A stretch of 26,817 nt of DNA from Schoenoplectus triqueter (GCA_964058805.1 CAXKVV010000854.1:1-26817); one strand, 5' to 3'; positions 10,611-21,214 are shown, counted from the first letter of the stretch. Translations and numbers: made by a program. Notes: generated by a model not told the origin, from the letters alone.

Positions 10611-11013
10611 GAGTGATGCTATGGTGCTTTGCGAAGTAAAAAACAAATTGTGTTTCGCGTCCGTATCTCGAATTTAAAAGTTCAAATGGCCAATCCAAAC
10701 CGTTGAGCATCATCTTCATATTGAAATATCCTTGGAGATCAAATTTTATATTTTTTTGAATTTTTTTGATATTTTTTAGATGGGTACAAAGTCGCTTATT
10801 TTGGATGGTGCAGAAATCTTTAGATCAACAAACTTTGTACCCATCTAAAAAATATCAAAAAAATTCAAAAAAATATAAAATTTGATCTCCAAGGATATTT
10901 CAATATGAAGATGATGTTCAACAGTTTGGATCGGCTGTTTGAACTTTTAAATTCGAGATATGGACGCGAAGCACAAAAGATTTTTTGCTTCGCGAAGCAC
11001 CATAGCATTACTC
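10611..11013. mobile_element. Fold-back MITE B with near-perfect hairpin
   Basis: Two arms of 182 bp each (10611-10792 and 10832-11013) are inverted copies around a 39-base loop. The inner 85 bp of each arm, next to the loop, is identical; the outer part differs at scattered positions. Ends are GAGTGATGCTATGGTGCTTT and the complementary GAGTAATGCTATGGTGCTTC. It sits between a TA/GA repeat on the left and a TA repeat on the right. Open frames called on either strand are products of the fold-back and not genes. No transposase is encoded. Confidence 0.88.
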
Positions 11014-11030
11014 TATATATATATATATTG

Positions 11031-11440
11031 AGTAAAGATACCGTGAGCTTAAGCTCATGGAGGTCTTCCGTGAGTTTAACTCAAAAGGTACATCAAATAA
11101 TCTCAAAATTTTAATTTATCATCCTCATTAAATTTTTTATATGAAAATCTTGTAAGATGCAAAAATTTAGAGTGTTTTGAATTTTTTAAGTCACCGTTTT
11201 TTATTTTTTTTAAATGATGTTCATATATGGAATATATTATTATTATTTTTAGAGATGATTTTCAAAATTTTGAAACAATGATTTAAAAAACTCAAAACAC
11301 TCCAAATTTTTGCATCCCACAAGATTTTCATATAAAGAATTTAATGAGCATGATAAACTAAAATTTAAAGATGATTTGATATATTTTTTGAGTTAATCTC
11401 ACGAAAGCCTCCATAAGCTTAAACTCACGTTATCTTTACT
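11031..11440. mobile_element. Fold-back MITE C
   Basis: About 410 bp with inverted ends AGTAAAGATACCGTGAGCTT and, read from the right, AGTAAAGATAACGTGAGTTT. The arms extend inward and meet near an ATTATTATTATTTTTAGAG spacer. It is flanked by TA repeats and, at the right, by ATATATATAGAGAGAGAG. It is non-coding. Its inner arms (GTTTTGA, AAGTCAC, TTTAATGAG motifs) are shared with MITE D, so C and D are one family with diverged ends. Confidence 0.8.
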
Positions 11441-11460
11441 ATATATATAGAGAGAGAGAG

Positions 11461-11851
11461 TAAAACTAACGTGCTCCTTGGAGCACGAAATCCATCTATG
11501 ATTATAGCTTAAAAAATATATCAAATGATATTTAAATTTTGATTTATCACTCTCATTAAATTTTTCATATTGAAATTTTATGGGGTACAAAAAATTGGGG
11601 TGTTTCGAGTTTTCTAAGTCACTCTTTTCAATTTTTGAAAATAATATACAAATATTGAATATTTTATTATTATTTTTAGAGTTGATTTTCAAAAATTGAA
11701 AATGAGTGATTTACAAAACTTGAAACACTCTGAATTTGTGTACCCCATAAGATTTCAATATGAAAAATTTAATGAGAGTGATAAATTAAAATTTAAAAAT
11801 CACTTGATATATTTTTTGAGCTAAAACCACGACTCCTATAAGCACGCTAGA

Positions 11852-11855
<4 letters not shown>
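11461..11855. mobile_element. Fold-back MITE D
   Basis: About 395 bp with inverted ends TAAAACTAACGTGCTCCTT and, from the right, TAAATCTAGCGTGCTTAT. Inner arms pair well (TATGGGGTACAAAAA against TTTGTGTACCCCATA). Left neighbour is a GA repeat joined to MITE C; right neighbour is a long TA repeat. Non-coding; the open frame on the minus strand at 11399-11692 is a by-product. Confidence 0.78.

Positions 11856-11927
<72 letters not shown>
11856..11927. repeat. (TA)n microsatellite, about 72 bp
   Basis: An uninterrupted TA run at the right edge of the MITE cluster. Shorter TA runs separate the MITEs to its left, so this may be the largest surviving piece of the repeat they inserted into. Confidence 0.95.
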
Positions 11928-11928
<1 letters not shown>

Positions 11929-13840
11929 TCAAATTTGTCAAAAGGACTGTGAATACCACACATGAACTGATGAATCTGTCCCCAAAATAGTTCTCCTCGC
12001 AACAGCCAGAACCTTACGGTACCTATTTCTCACGAAAACGGCATACTTTAAATATATATATAAAAAAACTTATTTTCATGAAAGGAAGTAGAATCATATG
12101 AATTACAAAAGCAATCATGTCAATTTCGTGGAGGAAGATGTAACAGATATATAATATTTACTTACGTTGGCTTTGTAGATATTTCGATTTGAGGTAGTTA
12201 TAAAATAAATAAGGATATGTCATACGAATTTATTTCATGAAAAAAATGAAAGGACTGGGTTAAATAAATGTACAAGAAATCTCTGATATGGAATCATGGG
12301 AGTGATATGACGTTTCTGTGTCTCTGCCTTGTGCAGCTAACCCACTAAAATATGTTTTACTTACATGAATTTGGATTGTATAGGGAATTACTACTTAGCA
12401 CCAAAATTGGAGCTTTTGAAGTGCTTGCATCACCCTTCTTTAGTTTTAATATGTTATAGCATTTAAACCTACTAGTAGTATTTTCAATTTTTAAGAATAA
12501 TATTTGATATTTACAATTTACGAGCGACATCAGAAGGGTAAATTTAATATATATCTATCGCATCTTTTTTCAACACATTAGTTAATTTAGATTGTGATAA
12601 TTAACAAATTATATAGATCGTTCTTTGGCACTGAAAGAAAATGAGAAAGAGGTTTTTCTCAAAATTGTTCATCTTGATCATTGCCAGATATCGTGGTAGA
12701 TATATAATTATAGTAATATTTTTGTCAGAAAATTAATTTTCACATCAAATAACAATCAGATGGGCTAATCAACTGCTCATACTTTTTCATTTTGGGTGTA
12801 TTAGAGAGCCATATATTATTTTTAAACTTTGAAATGCGTTATTAATATTTAGAATGTTTTAAAGCTTGAAAAATTAGCATTAAATAATTTTCAAAAATCG
12901 TGGTTTACGGTACGTCATTGTCCGAAATGCTAAATGCTATGTTATTTCATAATGGCTCAGAATATTTTGGTAATGTGACTATATATAACTCTTTTTACAA
13001 GCACATCAGTAAATAAAAAAAAATACAAATCGGCATTTACACATAACTGCGCAAAATAATCCTTGTCTAAAAAAATAATTATTTTTTCTAAAAGAATAAT
13101 ATTGGACAAATATAAAGTCTTTTTTGCTACCCATTAAGGTTTATACAATTACAATACATTGTCAATATATCCGATATGTCCATGTCCGACACATTTTGTA
13201 GAATTATGCCAAAAAAAATTATGTTGTATAGTGACTAAAAAGCTGATAATAAGGTAGATTTTTTATTGATATTAGAGTCAAGTTCATAAATAATGCATTG
13301 TTTGAGAATCCATTACTTTTTAATTTAATGACAAAGATAAAGTTTTTTGTATAGAAAATCACAAATCTGAAATCCGAATGAAAATATCTATAAATATTTA
13401 AAAGACTGAATTAATATTTCCTTTTATCTAAAAGAAAAATAAATAAATAATGTACTAGTAAAATATATATACCGTTGCCGCATTCCGGCTGAGGTTAAGA
13501 TTCAATTTTCTAAATTATCTCCGAGCAAGGATATTGTTGCAATTTATTTAATTGAAAAGAAAATCTTTCATAAAGTTTTGGAGAAAGCACATTGGTGCAA
13601 TTTAAGACTGTACTTTTTGCCAGTGTAAACTAAGTTGACAGGTCAAGTTGAACCCATCACGCATAAAGGTCAGGTCAGGTATGGGACTATATCATGATCT
13701 CATCATACAGTTCCGAATTTGACTCGTCTACAATTCTACAAGAAGTAACCATATCCTGATCCTTCGTGCACGCACTGTTACCACCCAAAAAGAACAAAGA
13801 TGAATATGGAATTTCAATTTTGGAGGTGAACGAACTGGTA
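11928..13840. other. AT-rich intergenic, nothing recognised
   Basis: About 1.9 kb of AT-rich DNA without an open frame worth calling, RNA gene or transposon terminus with target duplication. Slightly higher GC near 13640-13800 does not show coding pattern. Confidence 0.5.
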
Positions 13841-13849
13841 CGTTTGACA

Positions 13850-14284
13850 GTAGGGGTGTAAATGGGTTAGATCCGGGTCAATTCATATTATTTTATTATT
13901 TTTCTTGATCCGATCCGAACCTTATCCGATTAAATTCGGATCATAAAATTTTAACTTATACCCAATCCGATCGGGTCACTAGTCAATCCGACCCGACCTG
14001 TATAAAATAATTAAATATTTATTAAATATTTTTATATAATTTTAAGTCATTAAACTTTAATTAATTTTATAATAAATCTTAATTAGTATATATTTAAGTT
14101 TTAATTAGTATTAAATCATAAAATTACTTCAAAAAATATAATCAATCGGGTCGGGTTGACCCAAACCTGATCCGACCCGATTTGGGTCAAAAAAATCAAA
14201 CCCATACCCGATCCATTTATGTTCGGGTCATATCAGGTTGGGTCGGGTTAACCGTCGAATCAGGTCAATAAATTGACACCCCTA
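13850..14284. mobile_element. hAT-type MITE with 8-bp target duplication
   Basis: The element begins (G)TAGGGGTGTAAATGGGT and ends ATTGACACCCCTA, imperfect inverted termini of the widespread plant hAT MITE type. The 8-bp direct repeat GTTTGACA flanks it at 13842-13849 and 14285-14292. Subterminal regions are packed with GGGTCGGGT, CCGACCCGA and GATCCGA motifs, as expected for transposase-binding subterminal repeats; the middle (14000-14130) is almost pure AT. It has no coding capacity. The left boundary is uncertain by one base. Confidence 0.9.
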
Positions 14285-14292
14285 GTTTGACA

Positions 14293-15578
14293 TGTAAATA
14301 TTCAGGTGCAAATCATAAATGTTGTCTCACCTTTTTAGAAATTATAGTAAGAATCAGAAAAAAAAATGCAATTATAAACTATTATTTTAAGCTCTTAAAA
14401 AATATTTCGATAACGTTATGATTTTTTTTGTGTGTGATTGTTTTGATCAAGAAAAGAATATAAAGGAATTGTATTGGGATATTGCCACCTATTGGCACAG
14501 TAAGAAAAAGTCCAAGTGGAAAATAATCATATTCTTTTAATAAATTAATAAAAAATGCTTGTTCGTCAAACTCATCAGTATATATATTAATTGTTGGTCC
14601 TATGGCTCTGAACTCTGCAATTCTGTTACTGGTCCCCGCAAATCATATTTCATTATTTCTCCATTTGTGAGAGAGACATTAACAATCAAAAATTCATGAT
14701 CATACTGTTTGAGTATGGCAAAGTACTGAATGTCATTACTGATTTTATTATTTGAAGACAACATTAGTAAACTGCATGTGAAATTGTGAAGCTCCTTTTT
14801 TTCCCCATCTTTTAGCGGATATACCTTCCCGTGCTTTTATGTGGATACAGTTAATACAACTCATACGTGTACCATGATAGAATCAAAGGTGATTAATGTT
14901 TGCCTAGCTAGATACGTTATTGATAATTAGAGATTACCACATAGTACTTGATTAGGGCGTTGATATTCAGATAAAAAAATCAATATAGATTTTATTATTA
15001 ACATTAAATGAGTTCTTATGCATATTGATGACCTTATTAGGCAACTTATTTTCAAAATATTATTATTATTCATATAAAATGGTTTTTTTTAATATTAATA
15101 GATTCTAAGTTGGACAATAGAAGTACAGCATCAAATAAATTGCATAATAAAGTTATTAACATGAAAAGTAACATAACCAAATCATAAGTTCGTATCGATT
15201 TTCATATCCATTTTTATCCCCCATAACATTTTTTAATACTTAACCTGTAAATATACAACGAATAAAGAAATTAATGGAGACTCCTAGATTTTTTTGTAAC
15301 TAATAATAAAAAATAATTGCAAATCATGAAAGTGTAATTCAATTTTTTTATTTGGTTGAACTTATTTATTTGAATATATTGTTTCATATTGTACAAATTT
15401 ATGTGAGAAATATAATTGTGCCTAAATCGTAATGCATAAAAGATTATATTGTTCGTATTTAGTTGTAGAGAAAATTAATTAAATGTTATTGTAAGGTTTA
15501 AAATTTTTAAAAATCACTTCAAACATTAAAATTAGTTTAATTTCACTATAAACTCAAATAAATTAGCTTTTTATCACT
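14293..15578. other. AT-rich intergenic, nothing recognised
   Basis: Low-complexity AT-rich DNA between two MITEs. No open frame above background, no RNA gene, no terminal repeats identified. Confidence 0.5.
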
Positions 15579-15587
15579 ATAATAAAA

Positions 15588-16023
15588 GAGGAGGGTTCCA
15601 ATATTGACATAAGTTTTGTGTGCCACAAGACACCACCAACTCAGTTTTTAATTTATATTTTAAAATTTTTAACTCAAATTTTAAATCCCAACCATTGGTT
15701 TTATTAATTTTTATGGTAAATGTATGCTCCTAAAATTTTATGATTTTTGGATTTCATTTGATACTAGATCAAATAAGAACAAAATGAATGAATCTAGTTA
15801 ATTATGATTGAATAATTTTTATACATTCATTTTGTTCTCATTTGATCTAGTATCAAATGAATTTCAAAAATAATAAAATTTTAGAATCATATATTTATCA
15901 TAAAAATTAACAAGATCAACAGTTTAAATTTAAAATTTAAGTTTTAAATTTTAAAATATGAATTAAAAGTTAAATTAATGACATTTTATAGCATACAAAA
16001 TTTATAACATTAAAACTTTCCTC
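15588..16023. mobile_element. Mutator-like fold-back MITE with 9-bp duplication
   Basis: A 436-bp element flanked by a perfect 9-bp repeat ATAATAAAA at 15579-15587 and 16024-16032. Its ends are inverted: GAGGAGGGTTCCAATATTGA on the left and, read from the right, GAGGAAAGTTTTAATGTTAT. Pairing continues to the centre, where TTTGATACTAGATCAAATAA is mirrored by TCATTTGATCTAGTATCAAA. A 9-bp duplication and long inverted repeats indicate the Mutator superfamily. No transposase is encoded. Confidence 0.85.
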
Positions 16024-16039
16024 ATAATAAAATATAATT

Positions 16040-16253
16040 ATAATAATATACTTAGTACCTAAAATACTTTCCTCTCCCCACCATCTTCCCTTCTTCCTCC
16101 TCCTCTCACCCTCTCCCTAATGTTAGTTCACAACCTTGCTCTGGACTACCTGGACCCGGACCGCAGCCAATTCGTGGACCAACATAGTCATTTCCAGTTC
16201 AACCTTTTATGGGAGGCCAACCTTCTATGGGTCAGTCACAGACAATGGGGCTA
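16040..16253 (+). other. P/Q/G-rich coding-like fragment, left part
   Basis: A CT-rich stretch (16068-16120) is followed by sequence with coding-like composition. In one frame it reads GPQPIRGPT, a stop, then SFPVQPFMGGQPSMGQSQTM. The stretch runs up to the target duplication of the next element and resumes after it (16647 on) with MAPPTMAMSSAAAPTFSA. It resembles a low-complexity Pro/Gln/Gly/Met-rich protein segment, but a stop codon interrupts it and I cannot name the source gene. It is probably a decayed gene fragment split by the insertion. Confidence 0.35.
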
Positions 16254-16263
16254 TAAAATATGG

Positions 16264-16636
16264 TAGTTTTTAGTAATAATAAGTTTTATTAAATTAATAT
16301 TATTAAAAATAAGAGTGAGAAACGTAAAATTTCAAATATATGAATGGCAGCGCGCCACTGTCAGTGGCGCGTTTCATTATTTTTATGAAACGCGTCACTG
16401 GCAGTGGCGCGTTTGCTTTTTATATATACAAAACGTGCAACGCCTCTCCATCTCACTTGCGCGGGGTTTGGACGAAACGCGTCACTGTCAGTGGCACGTT
16501 TCCTAAAAATAATGAAACGCGCCACTGGCGCGCCACTGCCAGTGACGCACTGCCATTCGTATATTTGAAATTTTACGTTTCTCACTCTTATTTTTAATAA
16601 TATTAATTTAATAAATCTTATTATTACTAAAAACTG
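16264..16636. mobile_element. Palindrome-studded fold-back element, copy 1
   Basis: A 373-bp element flanked by the direct repeat TAAAATATGG (16254-16263 and 16637-16646). Inverted ends share AGTTTTTAGTAATAATAAG and extend through about 85 further bases (TATTATTAAAAATAAGAGTG, AAACGTAAAATTTCAAATAT). The inside carries at least four copies of a 21-bp palindrome, CGCGCCACTG-N-CAGTGGCGCG or close variants (16351-16371, 16391-16411, 16478-16498, 16529-16548). The unpaired centre holds a TATATATA run and CTTGCGCGGGGTTTGG. The 9-10 bp duplication suggests a Mutator-like origin. Open frames called across it encode only repeated peptides from the palindromes and are not genes. A second copy is at 22520-22922. 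Confidence 0.88.
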
Positions 16637-16686
16637 TAAAATATGGCTCCGCCAACTATGGCCATGAGTTCTGCTGCTGCACCAAC

Positions 16687-16738
16687 ATTTAGTGCTCTCG
16701 CATGGCACCACCATTTAGTGCTCCCGCATGGCACCATC
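16687..16738. repeat. 26-bp tandem duplication
   Basis: ATTTAGTGCTCTCGCATGGC and its six following bases repeat immediately at 16713-16738 with two differences. It lies in the coding-like fragment right of the palindrome-studded element. The 26-bp period would shift a reading frame, in line with the fragment being non-functional. Confidence 0.85.
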
Positions 16739-16739
16739 A

Positions 16740-17500
16740 TTAAGGAAGACGCACACAAAACTTTGTTGTGGGTTATTTTGATAAGTGCGTCTTTAGTTGA
16801 TAATACTGTTGTATTCATGTCTAGGTACATTTTTAATTAGATTATATATGTTATATTTTGTTCATTTTTGACATTTATTTATTATTTTTTTGTTAACAGA
16901 AGAGGATTTTTTATTTTCGATAATGTTGGATGAGTGCAATAATAATTAATATCTTAGCATAGGCTGATAACGATCTGTGCTTTATTTTTATTTTTAACAG
17001 GAAAACATCAAGAGAGGGAGAGGAGGAAGAATGGAGGAGAACATATCCTCTATAGTATTGTATTTTTTAAAGTGGTCGGTTCAATCAATCTCTATCATTT
17101 AAAACGCTCAGCGCAAATTTTAATGTTGTTCGAGTACTGTTGTAATTGCAGAAAATCTGTCCTGTAGAGGATATGAACTCAGAATGGAGAAGGGAAAGCA
17201 TTTTAGATATTAAGTTTATTATTATATTTTATATACTTGTAGTGGTAAAAAAATAATTTATTTAAATTAATAGTTACATTAAATTAATTTTAAAGTTTGA
17301 AATAATATTCTTCTAATTTCTAAATTTTACTTTGAGATTTAACTAATTTTTCGCTAACTGTATAACAAACCCCACTAAAATAATCTACGAAGAGTTACGA
17401 ATTTCCCATCAGCAGTTAGCACAGCCGCGCTTTCGTCACGTGAGCTCACGCGTCGGTGCTCAGATTCATCAGCACGGTGGTGAGTGTTGTGCACATAGAG
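16740..17500. other. Intergenic with a small inverted-repeat pair
   Basis: Most of this is AT-rich and unassigned. CATATCCTCTATAG (17042-17055) is mirrored by CTGTAGAGGATATG (17162-17175), a 134-bp inverted-repeat unit that might be a small MITE, though no target duplication is evident. A GC-richer patch at 17400-17510 contains CACGTG (17438 region) and ACGCGT motifs and is interrupted by the hAT insertions that follow. Confidence 0.4.
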
Positions 17501-17510
17501 ACGCAACGTC

Positions 17511-18170
17511 TAGGAATGTGTAAAAGGTCGGTTCATATGCATCCGATTTTTTTTTTTGTTTATCAAATTATGAACTTAATCAAATTTCTAAAAATATTGA
17601 CTCAATAAATCGAAAACCGAATAAACTGATTTTTTTCGGTTTATTCGGTTAAACCAAAAATATATCATTTAGGGCCTGTTCGGAGTGAGCCCATGAGTGA
17701 GAATAGAAATGAGTTTTGAACTGAATTATTATGCGTGTAGGAAAAATAAAATTCAGTTGAACTGAATTTTTTTATTTCCCACGTGAAAAATAATGACTTG
17801 GGAAAATGTCCGAACAGGGCCTTAAAGAGGAAAAAAATTAAAAGTTATAAAAATTGATAGAAGAAATAAATAGTTAAAAGGATAAAAAAATAACTAAATA
17901 AAACTTATAGAAAATAAATATATTCAGATTATTTTTGATATAATCCTTATTTATATCAAGTAAAATAAAAATATTTAAAAAACTTTGGACTATTCGGTTT
18001 ATTCGGTTTATCCGATTTAGGAAAAGCAAAACCGAACCAAAGAACAAAAATCGAATTAGCTAAAATTTTCAACCGAATTGAAATTTTTAAACCGAAAAAC
18101 CGAATCAAATAGTCCAAAATTTAATGATTCAGTTCAAAATCAATTAAACCGATCCGTTTGCACACCCCTA
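17511..18170. mobile_element. hAT-type element with 8-bp duplication, interrupted
   Basis: Flanked by a perfect 8-bp repeat GCAACGTC (17503-17510 and 18171-18178). Ends are TAGGAATGTGTAAA and, read from the right, TAGGGGTGTGCAAACGGATC. Subterminal regions are rich in CCGAATAAAC, CGGTTTATTCGG and ACCGAA motifs on both strands. It encodes no transposase. A 150-bp Tourist-type MITE is nested inside it, so this element was in place first. The original length is about 507 bp without the nested insertion and its TTA duplication. Confidence 0.9.
17672..17821. mobile_element. Tourist-type (PIF/Harbinger) MITE, nested
   Basis: Perfect inverted termini GGGCCTGTTCGG and CCGAACAGGGCC, flanked by the 3-bp duplication TTA (17669-17671 and 17822-17824), the hallmark of PIF/Harbinger Tourist MITEs. 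The 150-bp length is on the short side. An inner inverted pair, AATTCAGTTGAACTGAATT, forms a near-perfect palindrome at about 17749-17768. It has no coding capacity. Confidence 0.92.
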
Positions 18171-18186
18171 GCAACGTCCCTGCGTG

Positions 18187-18885
18187 TAGGGTTGCAACTG
18201 GATCGGATATTATCCATAAATATCCAGATCCAAATCCGGATTTTAACGAATACAGATATTTTCAGATACAGATACGGATTTTTTTTGACGGATACGGATA
18301 TGGATACGATATGAAATTTAAAACCGAATACGGATAATTATCCGGATCCGGAAATTTGAAAATTTCGGATATCCGTGACTTTGAAATATATTATAGATGG
18401 CCCAAATATTGATCCAATATAAAATTAAATATTAATTAATATGGCCCATAAATAATACAAATATTATATTGACTATATTATGAACATGAACCATAAATAA
18501 TATGAATATTATATTAACTATATTAAACAATGTGATGTCGCCGGATAAATTTTTATTGGCCCAGTACCAATAATACTTTATTATAATGTTTAGGAGGACT
18601 TATTTTACACAAATATTATATATAAGAAAGATTCTTAAATTTTATGGATCGAATCATGATATGTTAAAGTTATTATTTTTTATGATAAATTATTTTGTTT
18701 AGCTATCCGAATTATATCTGTATCTACATTCCGTATCCATATTCATTTATTATTCGATTCGTATATGTATCTGTATCCGAAGCTATCTGTATCTGTATCC
18801 ATATCCGAAGCTATCCGTATCCGTATCTAAAAACTAATAACGATTTTGTTATTATCCATCCGTATCCGATCCGTTTGCATTCCTA
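18187..18885. mobile_element. hAT-type element with 8-bp duplication
   Basis: Flanked by a perfect 8-bp repeat CCTGCGTG (18179-18186 and 18886-18893). Ends are TAGGGTTGCAACTGGATCGG and, read from the right, TAGGAATGCAAACGGATCGG. Subterminal regions contain dense GGATACGGATATGG and ATCCGTATCC-type repeats on the left and right respectively. It is 699 bp and encodes no transposase; open frames across it are repeat by-products. Its left target duplication directly abuts the right target duplication of the hAT element at 17511-18170, with no base between them. Confidence 0.92.
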
Positions 18886-18893
18886 CCTGCGTG

Positions 18894-19920
18894 TGAAGTT
18901 TTCTGTCACGTGACACTATGGATCCCGTTAAATCAAACGAATCAGACGAATGGATACGCGCATCCATCCATGACGCGTTCATCCGTTGTTAGTTCTCAGT
19001 TGTTACTTGTTACTCATTTTAACACTTGCCCTTTTGGGCTGGTTCGTTCGTTGACTCTTTCCCTTTTCTTTTTGGTATTTTGACTCGCGGTGTATTTTTC
19101 TTTCTTTGCCAAGACAGAGAAAAAAAGTTTAATGTATGTGGGATTTACTACTGCACCTAACACGGTAGCTAGGGTATAAATTTGACAGTATTCAATTTAT
19201 AATAAAAAAAATGTATATTAATATATGTATCTAAGTATCCGGACGGAAAAATAATACGGATACAATTTTTAATCTTAACTATTTGTATCTGAATACTATA
19301 TATAATATATTATTTAATATATATTATAAAAAATAATAGTTTTTCTCTGATATTATAAATGTTAATATTTTTAAAATTAGTAATATATTTTTAAATAAAT
19401 AATAATATTAAAAAAATTGTTGTGTGTTTTAATAGATTTTATAAATTCTAAGTGAATTTTATTTTTCTTAATAGTATATATATATATATATATAATTCTT
19501 ATTTATATTGATATTCAAAATTATCGGTGTTGGTATTTGTATTCGAAAAAGCACAGACTTCTTTTTCTCTCCAGACCCTTCATCCCCTAAATAATCCCCA
19601 TGCTATCAGCGCTCATTTCTTTTAATTAAGCACATGTTAATTGAGCCCGATATCCCATATATATAGTTTCTTCAATATTTTCCTCAATTAGATTTGACGT
19701 GTAGCACTTTTTTTTAATCTCTTCCTTATAACTTATGATGTTAAAATATGTTTTATGTATTATAATTTTGATGTTGAACATAAATTAGAATGTTGTGATA
19801 TTAAATATATTATTAGGCTGATAAAATTATATAAACATATATTTAAAGTATACTTGCTGCTTTATGTGAAAATATTATTTTATGAAGTTTAATTTTTTTC
19901 ATGTTATTCAGTAAATAATT
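18894..19920. other. Intergenic; possible decayed hAT around 19160-19560
   Basis: 18894-19130 is moderately GC-rich with a GTCACGTGAC palindrome at 18905 and continues the unique sequence left of the two hAT elements. From 19168 (TAGGGTATAAATTTG) to about 19550 there are scattered GTATC/GATAC motifs (TCCGGACGG, ATACGGATAC, GTATCTGAATAC) reminiscent of a degraded hAT element, without target duplication. A TA run is at 19476-19494. No gene is seen. Confidence 0.4.
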
Positions 19921-19929
19921 GAAAGGAAT

Positions 19930-20490
19930 CACATACTCCAGATAATCACATATAAATGATATCTAAATACTTATAACACATATCTAAATATCTAAATAAA
20001 AAATATAAATACCTAAATATTATACTTAAATATCAGAACACATATTTAAATACCCAGAACAAATATCTAAATACCCATAACACATCTATAAATATCTAAA
20101 TAAGAAATTTAAATACCTAGATATTATACTTAAATACCCAGAATAAATATCTAAATACCCAAAACACATCTATAAATACCTAAATACGTAAGAACATATA
20201 TCTAAATACCCAATTAAGAAATCTAAATATCTAGATATTATATCTAAATACCCAAAATACATATCTAAATACATAAGTAAGAAATCTAAATACCTAGATA
20301 ATATATGTAATTATCCAGGACACATCTAAATATCCATAACACATATCTAAATATATAAGAAAGAAATCTAAATACCTAGAATATATATCTAAGTACTCAT
20401 GACAAATATCTAAACACCCAGAATACACATCTAAATACCTAAGTATGAAATCTAAACACCTAGATATTATATCTAATTATATCTAATTTA
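19930..20490. repeat. ATCTAAATA minisatellite, left array
   Basis: Degenerate tandem repeat of about 20-22 bp built on TATCTAAATACCCANAACACA, with some units reading AAGAAATCTAAATACCTAGA. The latter recur every several units together with TATTATATCTAAAT, so there is a higher-order pattern. About 25 occurrences of CTAAATA or a variant are visible. It is non-coding and strongly A-rich on this strand. Confidence 0.85.
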
Positions 20491-20579
20491 TTATTATGCA
20501 TGCATGACACATATCTCAATAATTAACATAAGTAATTATATAAAAATAAAAATCTAAATACCTATATTTTTTAAATATT

Positions 20580-21210
20580 ACTTATATATATATAAATACA
20601 TGTACAATATAATTACATAGAACACGGGATTGACAGTTCGAAAATTATAAATTGTTACGTGCACTTTTGTGCTAATGGTCTGTAAGCGGCAGATTAATAA
20701 TCATGTGCGTGCTTAAAAGAAAAGTTCGTTAAGCACAATTGAGCGAAACTTTTTAAAAATGAAAAATTATTTATTAGAGATTTTTTTTAAAATTATCGCT
20801 GGATAACGTTAGTCGCGACAAAAAGCAAAACAATATGGATATGATTTTGGTGATTGTTCGACGTACCTGATCTGTTTGCACCCTATGTCGATAGCACCTT
20901 CCGCGCAAGAGATCTTTTGTTTTTTTTTATTTGTTTTTCTTTTTTCTCGAGTACAAGGCCACTTTAAAAAGTCAAAATGTACTTTTCGTGCCATTTCAGG
21001 TCGAAGTAGACTCTAACCCGTGAGCTGGATGCATGCGCAAACAACGATAGTTTACACTAGAATTGTTTCCGCGTGCAGCTCTAAATAGTGTAATTAAGTA
21101 ATAGAATCGAAACAATCTCTCGGAGTAAATTCTTTAAGAAATTTTTTCTATCTAATTTTTTATTTTTGAAAAAAAATATTCTCTGTAATTATTTTTTTTT
21201 ATTTTTGACA
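20580..21210. other. Spacer between arrays, with a lone hAT end
   Basis: CCTGATCTGTTTGCACCCTA at 20866-20885 is, read from the other strand, TAGGGTGCAAACAGATCAGG, closely like the hAT terminus at 18885 (TAGGAATGCAAACGGATCGG). No partner end or 8-bp duplication (following bases TGTCGATA) was found upstream, so it appears to be a truncated element. The rest holds poly-T tracts and no supported gene; a minus-strand frame at 20809-20994 is Lys-rich low complexity. Confidence 0.45.
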
Positions 21211-21214
21211 AAAA

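Noticed and set aside
10483..11692. Open frames in the MITE cluster
   Set aside because: They are translations of fold-back arms, with matching peptides on opposite strands.
16315..16714. Several open frames on both strands over the palindrome-studded element
   Set aside because: They translate the repeated palindromes (RHWQWRV, SGAF-type peptides) and exist only because the repeat lacks stops.
18078..18913. Tyr/Ile-rich frames at 18078-18314 and 18695-18913
   Set aside because: Made of GATACG/CCGTATC subterminal repeats of the hAT element.
20620..20660. tRNA-like GTTCGAAA motif
   Set aside because: No acceptor, D or anticodon stems could be formed around it.
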